Positions 33,814-44,300 of a stretch of DNA of 64,000 nt are shown here, one piece after another. The DNA lies in contig KN817554.1 of NCBI GenBank assembly GCA_000827495.1, positions 275,224-339,223 of the forward strand. The letters are read 5' to 3'. Source of the DNA: Hypholoma sublateritium FD-334 SS-4 (taxonomy: Eukaryota; Basidiomycota; Agaricomycetes; Agaricales; Strophariaceae). The notes under the pieces are model-generated. The model ran no database searches. It saw only the letters and a list, made by a program, of their open reading frames with translations, and had not been told where the DNA came from. Both the position numbers and the translations under genes were made by a program. Every line of letters begins with the position of its first letter. Within the stretch, counting starts at the first letter, position 1.

Positions 33814-35521
33814 ATGACCAAGGTAAGTTCATGCTCTTTTCCTATGCGTCATACATCGTCCACAAGGCATTTCACCAGTCTACGATCCACATATTGTGAG
33901 CTTTCAAGCGCCCAACTTTCTGCAACTCTCAACACACGTTAATCCCCTTTGCAGCGTGATGGGAGCCACTGGAAGTGGAAAATCATCGGTATGTCTCGCC
34001 GTATATTTAGAGTTCTTGATCATGCAATTTGTCTTTAGTTCATCAACCTCGCTTGCGGAAGTGACGCGGTCACCGCCTCTGACGACATTGAATCCTGTAC
34101 CGAAACCGTTGAGGAAGCCCCGCCATTCGTGCTGGATGGACAACAAGTGAAGCTATTCGACACTCCGAGCTTTGACCACACCAACCGGAGCCCGCATGAA
34201 ATATTGCAGATCATCTCGGAGGCTTTAGAGAACCAGTGAGCATTTAATCGACGTTTCATCTGTCGCGGTAATTTAATCAGTGTCATGTAAGATATCGAAA
34301 GGGTACCAAGCTGCATGGAATCATATTCATGCATCCCATCGACGCTATTCGAATCAACAGCCTCGCCAAGGAGAATTTCAGCGTATTTACGCGACTTTGC
34401 GGCACAACAGCTCTTAAGAATGTTGTTATTGTTGCCAACAAGTGGCCTAAGGCTCAGAACAGGAGGGATAAATTCGAGCACCGGCTTGAGCGGCTGTCTT
34501 CATCGGATGAATTATTTGCGTTCGCTGTAAGCAACGGCGCTCACATACAGAAACATCTCGAGCAAACCGCCGGATCTGCCCACGCAATCATCAGGGAGAT
34601 GTTGAAAAATCAGCCAATTCCGCTCGCCATCCAAGAGGAGATGGTCGATCACCATAAATCTATTGACGAAACTACGGCAGGTATAAAGCTCAATGAAAAG
34701 TCTGCTGACACGATGAAACAGCTCGAAGAGAAGATCAAGCTCCAGCTGAAGGATGACGAAGCGGCGAGGAGGCGGGCGCTGGAGGACGAACTATCAGCAA
34801 AAATACAGGCTTATGAAGACAAAAATAAGAAGTTACAGGACATGATCGCCAAGAAGAAAGCGAAGATCGTGGCGTTGCAAAAGGAACTTGAAGCTGAGAT
34901 AAACGCCAGACAGGAATCTGACACAGACGAGCAGGCCGATACTCAGCCGACTATGTACCATTCAATTGTTTCTGGGGGTAACCATACAATGCAGATTACC
35001 TCGGGACATTCATTTTACGCAGCCCCTAATCTAACAAATAAACTCGGTGAGCATAGTTCGTGTAGCAGAATATGATAGGGATTGATAGTCTTCATAGTCG
35101 AGGGGACACCGTTACGGACCCACAAGGTGCGTTTCGTGTTCTGGAGTATCATCATAAGACAGACAATTTTATAAATCTTCCCTACCAGTGGATTCTCGAC
35201 AAAGTTGGCGATTATTGGAGCATCAAGTCCGCTGATGACGACAGGCTATACATGGGGTTGGATAAGAGCAATCATTTGCAGTTACTAACGGCCATACATT
35301 ATTGGGACATCAGGAAAGTCCCCGGGCAAGATACATTCCGGTACGCGCCTCCCACTAATGTACTCCTGGTATTAAAGAGTCTGACATCGTGTTTATTATT
35401 CAGGATTTATTCTTCTGGTCGCAATGACTGTGTGCTTCGGCTCCATGGGAAGCATGGCCACTACACACATCACATTGGAAAAGACGATATCTGGAAAATC
35501 AAGTGTACCGATACCGTTTGA
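33814..35521 (+). CDS. P-loop GTPase with coiled coil and C-terminal beta-trefoil domain
   Basis: Exons 33955-33988, 34039-34235, 34292-35046, 35127-35340 and 35404-35521 chain in frame, giving about 427 residues from the third exon on. The first exon is uncertain (ATG at 33814 proposed; its junction with 33955 needs a poor donor). The G1 loop is VMGATGSGKSS, then FINLACGSD, a switch region, KLFDTPSFDH for the G3 DTPG-like site and VVIVANKWP for the G4 site, resembling AIG1/septin-like fungal G-domain proteins. A charged coiled coil follows (MKQLEEKIKLQLKDDEAARR ... IAKKKAKIVALQKELEAEI). The C-terminus (GAFRVLEYHHKTDNFINLP, DYWSIKSADDDRLYMGLD, RIYSSGRNDCVLRLHGKHG, DIWKIKCTD) has a beta-trefoil pattern. 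A membrane- or ligand-sensing GTPase is inferred. Confidence 0.78.
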
Positions 35522-36929
35522 GCAAAAAACGACGGTGGCTACAACAGAGCAAGTGGGAATGGGTGTGTCGCCAGCTCCGGGACGGCGGAATTATACCAGT
35601 CTTGAAATGATCAAGTGTACGACGGTCCGATTGAGCACGAATGAGCGCATTCGTTGTTGATTACGAGAGAATGAATGAAATAGTTCAATCTCAATAGTCT
35701 TGTCAAGCGGACAACGCCTACATATATGCAGAGCGTCGTGCTACGAGGGCAAGAATCAGAGCAAGTAAACATAGCTAAGTAAGCTTGAGCCCAAGGCTCA
35801 CAGAACGCTACTGCGAGGGTGGCTTTATGGGCTGCGAAATAAGCGGATGGAAATGCTTGGCCGCAAAAAATTTGGAGACGACTAAAGGTTTCTTTCGTTC
35901 TTGCTTTGTGGGTGCAGGAAGAAAGTCGTCTATCTCTGAATCCCATTCAGGTTGCGCATCCCAAGCGCGTCCATTTGCTACTGCGCACCTTGTTTTTAGC
36001 CTCGACTCAAAGCAGACAATTCCCAGAAGCTACGCAGTCAGGCCCAGAGCCCACTAGATGAAGTTAAATAGTACCAGCAAAGCGGAAAGTGCGACTCGGC
36101 GATGAGGAGACTTGTACTACTAGTTGTTGACTAGTTATGGATGAGGGGGACAATCAGAAATCGTTCCAAGAGCTTGTCGCTTACACAATGATAAACGGCT
36201 CGCGTGGGAATTCAAAATTAAAGGAGTCAACACCCTCATGTTGAACGTTACATTGAACCAATTTCGAACCATGTACTGACAGTCTGACTATTTGCGTTTG
36301 AATAATAGGCTTCGTCCGCTATTCGCGACATATCGCTCTGGACCTCGAGGCAGTCATCTGCCGTAGTTGCCTCATTGCCACCTGTCCTCGCTACTTGTTG
36401 GCACATTTTTCAACAGGCGGTACCGACACCCCGAACTTGGCCAGCCTCGCATCGGGCTGAGTCGGCACATACCACCAGATACGGGAGCATACTCTACAGA
36501 AAACTTTTGTTGCAAAAATGTGTGCGAACGCGTTCGGCACGCTCTCACACCGGGCAAGCAGGAGAAAATCGGCAACGGAGGTAAGTAAGTGCCTCATCGC
36601 GCATGCTCGATACACTTGAAAATCCAGTCATTTTCCGCGGTTGCGACACTTAGCCGCGCGGCTTCGACGATCACGAAGCAGATGTAACATCCGTGATAAC
36701 GGGGCCGGAATGGCGAAGGGTTATTCCCTCCAGCGGCGGGGGGTTATTTCCTCCAGCAGCGGAGTATGCGGTCGCAGCGGTGGGGAGAATGTATGACCTG
36801 ACCAGAAACCGTCTGCCACGTGTGAGGCAGCCAAGAGGTTGCTACCGCGACTCCCTGAGGCTACAACTAGAATTTTCGGAGTGTCGTCATCCAACTCACC
36901 GATGGCAGTGGCATTCAGTGGCCAGCGCG
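35522..36929. other. Gene-free stretch
   Basis: No supported gene. From about 36690 weak resemblance to the central part of the Ser-rich gene may mark the decayed 5' edge of the duplicated segment. Confidence 0.45.
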
Positions 36930-37865
36930 TAACAGTGGTACCAGCTGTATCAGTAAGCACAGCGGCGCAGGCAGCACGAACTCGACGATCACGATAGGAG
37001 CAGGAAATTTCTGTCCCGCGCGTCACTATCGCTGGCGTCGCCTCCGTCGGCATTTGCGCACAAGGCAGCTGGCTTACTTTGGGAAAAGATGGTCACCGCA
37101 GATGCGGACCTGGCCCTGCGCCCGGGCTTGGCTTCCGGCTCGGCTCTGCATGAAGCAGGGACTACTGCGGACTCTGGGACCAACGCAACGGCTAAAGGCA
37201 AACTTGTTACATCGCTAAACGTCAAGTGCTCACGCAACGGCACTACCTGACACCCTCGTCATTCCACCCGCGAAGCTCCTCTGAAATCTGATCTTCTGTT
37301 AAACGGTTCAACGCTCTCCTCATCTGCTGCTTCGTCCACCACCACCCCTACTAAACCCGATCTACCCACTACTAGTACGCCATCCTCACCCATACGGCCA
37401 TCAAGCGCACGCCGCATGTCGATCTCGTGTCTTCCGAAAACTTTGCAGGCTCGTCATCCTTGTTGACCCCGACCTTATCGCCAGCCTATGATTCGTCTGC
37501 GGGCTCAGCGCCTCTAGGAAGCTACTTTCCAGCTCCACCGGCTTCCCACCCTCTGCTATCTTTATTTGACGACGCCCAGCGTGCATATCTAGCGAGCGTG
37601 AGCGTCAAGAAGGACCGCACTGAAACAGCTGTCCGGACGCCAGAAAAACCACGCGCTGACGGCGGTCTCACTCTGTCCGACCCTGAACGATCGGATCCGG
37701 TAGTTGCGCAAAGTCGACCTGTACGTTGCGACAATACGGACCCTGGGCACTAGCCCAAATTTCAGCCCAACGAGCTTCAGGGCGCAGAAGATGGCTACCG
37801 AGAATGAGCAAGTGGATATGGTTTCCGACGCTGGGCGTTACAGCGCGCGGTTTTGCGCGATAACC
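36930..37865 (+). pseudogene. Decayed partial duplicate of the Ser-rich gene (3' part)
   Basis: The sequence is clearly homologous to 28780-29742: matching blocks include the GGCAGCACGA..TCGACGATCACG region, CCGGGCTTGGCTTCCGG, ACTGCGGACTCTGGGACCAA, and a long near-identical run coding LTPTLSPAYDSSA and SYFPAPPASHPL. Stops (for example TGA after GGCACTACC near 37248) and frame shifts break the frame. A segment coding SVSVKKDRTETAV is present here but absent in the intact gene, so the copy is not simply a recent derivative of the present gene sequence. The absence of introns is uninformative because the source segment is one exon. Confidence 0.85.
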
Positions 37866-38160
37866 CGACGTACTGTTGTCTCCAGCTTCTCTGGCCGCTT
37901 CTATATATAAACGCCTTTGTTTGATGCCTCAAAACGTCATTTTTATGCTGCATCTATGTATTTAACTGTTGAACCGCGTCGCCGCTCCCTTAGAACCGTT
38001 CCTCTATCATTTTTCTGTAGACTTTACATATCCCCTGGATTCGCCCTTCATGACATACTAACAGAGTCACCTCAAATTTTTTTTTGTCTTTGATTCCGTG
38101 TTTCGATCTATCTTAGTTAAGGTTTGGTATATTTACAATGTCTTGAAATCTGATATTCTA
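37866..38160 (+). repeat. Duplicated 3' flank of the Ser-rich gene
   Basis: Resembles 29743-30040: both carry a CATTTTTATG/CGTTTTTATGTTG element, a CTTCATGACATACTAACA/CTTCACGACACACGAACA element and a final AATGTCTTGA/AATGTCTTCAGACTATATAG element in the same order. This shows that the duplication happened at DNA level and extended beyond the coding region. Confidence 0.6.
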
Positions 38161-40731
38161 CGTATGTTTTCACACCATCTGGCGATCTATCGTCTATGTC
38201 TAGCTGCTTCCTGTATCTGTTCTACGGTACTATCACCACACTAGCTTCATAGACTCTGAGGCAGATATTTTGTGAGGAGATGCGAGAGCAGAAAATATAA
38301 CACAAAGTTCAAGGATGTAGATCGAGGTATGAATGCAAAAGCGCACCTGGCCCGTGCGCTCGTCAACAAGGAGGCTTACCTCTCGCATGCAAGCTGCTGC
38401 GCGGGGTGTGCCGATTTTCTATAACCTAGTTTGACAAGTGGCACTCTCTTCCAACTTTCTTGAAATCACATGACTGCCTCATGTTCCAGGTTCGATGCAA
38501 TTCCTCTTGACCACGACTATCATGATCCATGCTGCTTATGCTACTACTATCTATTAAAAGTGAAAGTATGTGCACCACTTTCTCGTCTCTCTTCCCTTCC
38601 ATCCTCATTCTTCTCCCACAGTCAACTGGCTTGTGTTCTGCCCAAGTTATTCCCTGTCTTGGTCAAGTTTTCCCACTTTTGCTGTGTCATGGAAATATTT
38701 ACGGCGTCGCACCGGTTCCGCTCGTTTGCTCTCTGTGGTAATTGGACTGTCTAGACATGCTTCGTCTATCTGATATCTGACTTTTTACCGAACTTGTTAT
38801 CAGCGCAGGATACAGAACGAACAAAGAACGATGTCTAGTCGAGGGGCCAGGTCTAGGCTGCTGCAAGTCCGTCTCACCGGGTGTGCGCTTCGCTTCTCGT
38901 TCCTCGAAACTGTTCTCTGAAGGTGGCAATACTGCCCTATCTCCAAGAAGCGGGTGGACTACTCGACTCCTTCGTAATGGTCCCTGGCTTACGCACCTAC
39001 ATATCGCGAAAAACTGCTGCTGTGACGATGGAGTCTTTACCTGCTCTGGGCCGCTTGCGCTGGTTAACCTAATACCCTGCGGCGAAGACCTTTTTTTCTC
39101 TCATGGTCGAGCATTTTTCGGCCCTTCAGCTCCCCCGCATATGTGTACGAAAACATCAGACCCTTTGGTGTAAAATTCGTCAGACATCCCATACGCCTGT
39201 CGGCACGCCGGAGGCAATACAAGACATTTCCATTTGTCCAGGCCTTCCAAGAGCTTCCAAGGCTGTGTTTTCCCGGGAGAGTCCGGTTCGCCATGTTGCG
39301 GCACCGACTTCATGCTTTTCTGCGTCAAAACACCGATCACAAGTCTACTTCGCTGTCTGCTGAGATGCGGCAGACAGGTTGTCCAGAAGGCTTTCGGCCG
39401 GGCTATTTTGGTCGAGGATAAGCTTTTGATCTTTTCCTGAGTCCGTCAATGGTACCGTCGACCGTTGTTCAACTGCCTGCGCCGGGGTAGACATATCGTG
39501 TGGGACTGCATCTGGATTGTCGCTTCTAGGTTCTTCGCTCCCTGGCTGGCTGACACTGAATACGTGTACACGGACAGCACCTGTTCTTTTTGGCCCCGCT
39601 TTGTCCCACCGCGCATGACTGCGTCCGCTGGCCAAGCCAACGATTCCAGGTAGCGGGCCTTTCTTGTGCACTCTAGCGAGGTGGTTATCGGCCTCACCGC
39701 TTGATAGCAAGTTCTCCCGCAAGACTCTTCGGCGAACCCCTGAAAAATGGGGTCAAGAGTTCCTCGCTATTGTTTCCGGTGCCGATGGTCCCTAGTTCTC
39801 CGACGATACCCCACCAACTTTGAACTCCGAGCTATGACTTGTGTGCTTAAATGTCTACTTCTGGTCAGCCTTCTCTTCTGCTAAACGTGCTTTTATTGCT
39901 ATTATGAATAATTCAAAGTTGTTCAAACTACTATTATTAAACCCACCTGCGCCTGTAATGCCGTCGCTTCTACTTCTCCAGCGTGTTAATCTTTGACTCT
40001 GTTAAAAATATGCTGCGACTCCCTGATCAACTTTTGGCATTTAGTTATGTTCTTCAGCTCCGGGAGCCAGTGCCATGGACACGGGGAGGTGGGATCTGGT
40101 ATTAGCATTGACTTTCTGGACCAGACGACTCTTTATGTATGTTTTTGTCGCAGCGTCTGGGTGCACTCGTACACGGCCACTTGATAGCGAAACATACCCA
40201 CGACATATGCACAGGACCCTGGGTCTACACGTCATGTCAGTGTGTACCTTTCCGCGAATGTTTACGATCCAGCCTGCGATCCAGGTCCGAGTCGGTATGT
40301 AGATGTCTATTTCGCGGAGTTGCGGCCGGCCTAGCTGCTATTATTATTTACGTTGCGGTGCGCGACGCGTGTACTATGCAAGCGTCGAACACACTCACGC
40401 CTACGAATGTACATTGCGGATGCGGCGTTGCATTTTTCTTGCGTTTTTCATCTATCCTGTTACTTGCGACGATCGCGAATTGCGAATGGATCACGCATTA
40501 AACGTTAAAGCCCTGCAGTCTGCCGCGGTACAAAGAGGGAATTCCGCCTGCTTGTCTCGGAGAAGCGATGGGGTGCTGGCGCTCAAGTACAGGCCCCGTC
40601 GCGCAAGTTGTCAACAATCGATATCGATAACGAGGCGGGCTGGGGTCTGTGAGGTCTAGGACGGGGCGTATGTAGATCCCAGCCGGCCGCCCGATCGATC
40701 CGATCTTGATCCACACTCCGCCGCCTGCCCC
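38161..40731. other. Long gene-free stretch with one coding-like minus-strand remnant
   Basis: No chainable gene. A minus-strand open segment at 39345-39722 (ending STVPLTDSGKDQKLILDQN ... LSAASQQTAK) and an adjacent one at 39101-39340 (KLLEGLDKWKCLVLPPACRQ, YGMSDEFYTKGSDVFVHI) have protein-like composition but lie in different frames and lack starts. They may be remnants of an old gene or transposon. Confidence 0.4.
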
Positions 40732-40738
40732 TATAAAT
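40732..40738 (+). promoter_or_regulatory. TATA box of the FKBP12 gene
   Basis: TATAAAT, 62 bases upstream of the ATG at 40794; the spacing fits a leader of about 30 bases. Confidence 0.6.
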
Positions 40739-40793
40739 GGGCCTGAGCGTCTCTCCACTTGTCTTTGATAGTCCTGTGCTTTTTTCTCGCATT

Positions 40794-41393
40794 ATGGTCA
40801 GTTTCAATGAGTGCTCTCTTCGCTCTCGCTCATTATCTGGCCAGGGTGTTACAGTACAAACAATCGTTCCCGGCGACGGTGTCACCTTCCCCAAGAAGGG
40901 AGGTAGGTGTAGCGCGCGCTTATTGTCTCTGCTTTTCACTGACGCGTGTTTGTATAGACAGGGTTACAATCCATTATGTGGGCACGCTCATGGATGGGAG
41001 AAAATTTGATTCGAGCAGGGATCGGTCAGTGTCGCAGTCTTGAAGCGCGTCTTTGTTGTTCACCTCTCTCTATAGTGGGACGCCCTTCCAGACGGAAATT
41101 GGGACAGGAAAAGTCATCAAGGGTTGGGATGAGGGTGTGTCTCTATGTGATGAATTCCTCTCGTTGAATTGACAGACGTCATTCCTTGCTAGGCGTCCTC
41201 CAGTTGTCTCTTGGACAAAAAGCGTTGCTCACGGCCACCCCGGATTTTGTACGTGTTTTACGCGTTTCTTGGATTGTCCCTGTGTTTTTATAAATAAAAT
41301 GTGGCCTAGGCATACGGAGGGCGCGGTTTCCCCCCGACAATCCCACCGAACTCGACGCTGAAGTTCGAGGTCGAGCTCATCAAAATCAATTGA
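40794..41393 (+). CDS. FPR1: FKBP12-type peptidyl-prolyl cis-trans isomerase
   Basis: Six exons (40794-40796, 40845-40902, 40958-41024, 41076-41134, 41193-41248, 41310-41393) close in frame to 108 aa, exactly the usual FKBP12 length. Exon 1 consists of the ATG alone. Landmarks: [33 protein letters not shown] (hydrophobic pocket Tyr, Phe-Asp pair), [12 protein letters not shown] (Val-Ile and Trp at the pocket floor), [20 protein letters not shown] and [16 protein letters not shown] at the C-terminus. Role: cytosolic proline isomerase, and the receptor through which FK506 and rapamycin inhibit calcineurin and TOR. A Gly-Arg-Gly-Phe loop replaces the Gly-His-Pro of the mammalian protein, as in many fungi. 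Confidence 0.96.
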
Positions 41394-44300
41394 TTGCTTT
41401 CAGTTTTCGCTTTCTTGTGGGTAGCATGTTGTTCGAGCTTTGGAGTCATCCCATTTCTTTCTCCTCCACAATTGGTTTTTATATTGAACCCGCGCAGTAT
41501 ATATATTATAATTTTTCATTCTCATCATCGCAGCTCCCCCACACTGCGGGACTTGCATAGACTATTGATGGATGATCAGATTAGATAACTGAGGGCGATT
41601 TTGTAATGTCATGCCATCAATGACCACGTCATAGAGCTTGTTTTCGTACCCTGGTTTTACAACCATTCTGATGTTAAAATCCAGGTTTATCACTCTCAGA
41701 TCCTCCTGGAAAAGTGCTGCGCAGTCTTAAAACCGCATCACCAGGACCCACCTATAATTACAAGGGAAAACCATTTTTGGAATTGATGCAACACAATCAA
41801 TACGTTTCCCCAACGTCTCTCATTGCCGAGTCGTCAGAACCTGGATTGGCTCTGGATATTCTATCCTCCATCATCACGTTATGGATGCGCGCTGTCCATT
41901 AAGGCGACGGCGGTCGCTTTCCCAATCGGCATCGATTGGAATGCAGCGCCGCACAATGATTCCCCGTTATCGAAAGCAGGTATGTCTTCTGTACGGAATT
42001 TCGATGCCATAACCCACCCGGATGGCAGGCGCGCAGATTCTATCTGCCTCTGTCAACCTATATCACGGAATAAATTACATCCGAACGCGCTTGAAAGCAC
42101 GCTCCGCTTGCCCAATCCTTCGGATTGCTCCTGGAGGCGGCCTGGGCAAGAATCAAGTAAGGCCTCTGTCAGCGGGAAGTCTGAATGGTATAGAATGTGT
42201 TCGAAGATCAGATATTCACACATCTACTCCCTTGGTTATTTAGTTATCTTGTCGAGACTGAGATGAAATTTTGATATCTTGATATAATGCTAAGCTGTAC
42301 GTCCATGAATAATACAGGGCTCTCCACAAGCTGACATCGACAGCTCGTCGACAGCTATAGTACTGATCCCTCGGCATTCATTGAATAGTCATTAATACTC
42401 ATGTAATAATTTGATTTTCATTTTATTAGAAACCGGCATGGGCGCACTATGTAGGTATTTACGAAACAGAAGAAGTAATTACGAGGGAGTCAAGTGCACA
42501 ACCATGAGCCGGTTTGCAAGGAAATGGGGATGAAATTTCAGTCTGGAGCACTGGCCATGCTTCAAAGACTCACGCCTGCCGCCAGCTGCCGCCCCAAGGT
42601 CTCAGGCCTAGATCTCAAGTCTCCAGCTAAAGCCTCATAAATTATTCTCCAGCTGGAAAGTGACCCCAAAGTGAGCCTGTGTAGCAACTGTGTAAGTATC
42701 AATAATAGCTACACCGTGAGCGGCGCGACAGTTGCCTGAGGGCAGATTCAAGCCAAAAGCCTCCGTTTAGTCACGACTGGGAATGGCACTGACATCACTG
42801 GGAATATCAGGCTTGGGATAGGACCAGCCGTTCTGCTTAGCGAAAGCTTCACAGGAATGCAGCAACAAGGAGTTGCACTGCAGCGCATGCGTCGTCGTAC
42901 CATTAGTATATCATTTAATAATACACCTGGCTTATCTAGTCACAGTGCCGCCCGCCTTGGAATTTGAATACCGTCGCTTCTGGCCTTTCGCACGAAAGGC
43001 TATAGGTAAATATTATCGTAAAAGCGATCAACTAAAAATGTTGGTCGATATACAAGTATGTAGCACCGGCCTCCTTTTCGTGCTCCCGGAAAGCTACGGC
43101 TTATGTGGTACGGAGAGACGTGCTTGCCTGGCTATAGACCATATAAATATGGACACGGGAAAAATGCCATGGGCATTCAGTTCGTCCCTGCTCTCCGAGG
43201 ATGACAGGCGCGAGACGAGAGGTTGGTCAGAGAACAGCTTTTTTAAGAGTTCACCATGTGGACCCTCGGGCTGCCTACGGTCCAGGGACATGGTATCCAA
43301 AAGTGGCCCTCTCAGGCTGTGAAACAGTTGCAGAGTCAGTTCCTGGCTGTTCGAGTCCGTGGTGCTAGCTGCCGGCCTCGTGGTCGAGCGGCGCAACGTT
43401 GTTACTAGTGAATGTAATGTTAAGTAGCTAATTTTCATAATAAACGGTGATTCCCTGTTGTTTGCAATTAAAGAAGCGCATGATGTACTCTTTGATCTAT
43501 TAAGTTGTATGTAGTCCGGACCATGACTGTCATAGGCGTCGCGTATTACTGGTCCCGTGGAACAGAAAATGGCGGGGAACAGACATACATGACGCATACT
43601 TGCACATGTGCCCTTCAGGCCCATACTCTATGTCATACTTGTACTATTCAAGATCCGTGACTAGTATGACTCCTGCTGAAGTCAGAACATTAAGCGCCCG
43701 TTACGATCACTATCGCTGGTGCACATCACGAGCACTGCGCCAGCTGACGGCTTAGAGGGCTATGAATAAACGAAACAATCATCGCCCACTGTGCATGCAC
43801 ATGCTGCCATTGAATTCCAGAGCATCTCCTAGTATGGCACCGGTAAACTGGTGAGGGTGGTAGATGCTCCACAAGGGCAACAACTGCCACCGCGCACTGC
43901 ATTTTGCTTTACTATTTTGGCGGACAGAAACGAGGACAACATTTAAGGATGTAACGTCAATGAGAGGGGGCCAATCGCCTGGGCGTGTGCTCAAGCGCTC
44001 GTGCGCATCAATACGCATCAGGAAATGCCAAGCTTGAGGAAGCCTATATTGGGAGAATTAGGGAACTGGCAGGCCGAGGTCAGACATCGCCCTGCGCAGA
44101 AGCTCGGTACGTGGGCCGACAAAGCGGCGCGTGTACTAGTAGACATCATGCAACCGCGCGTGTCAAATTTCAATGTCAGATATTCTCAGCACGCCGTGTG
44201 CAGGATGCAAGTAACCCAATCCTTCCACCGTTGTGTAAGAAAGATCGCAACACCGGCGGCCATGTACTATTGCGGCATTCTCAATAGGTTTCTACCGTGA

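Noticed and set aside
43094..43624. 176-codon minus-strand frame
   Set aside because: Mixed composition without domain or splice support; overlaps another open frame on the plus strand.
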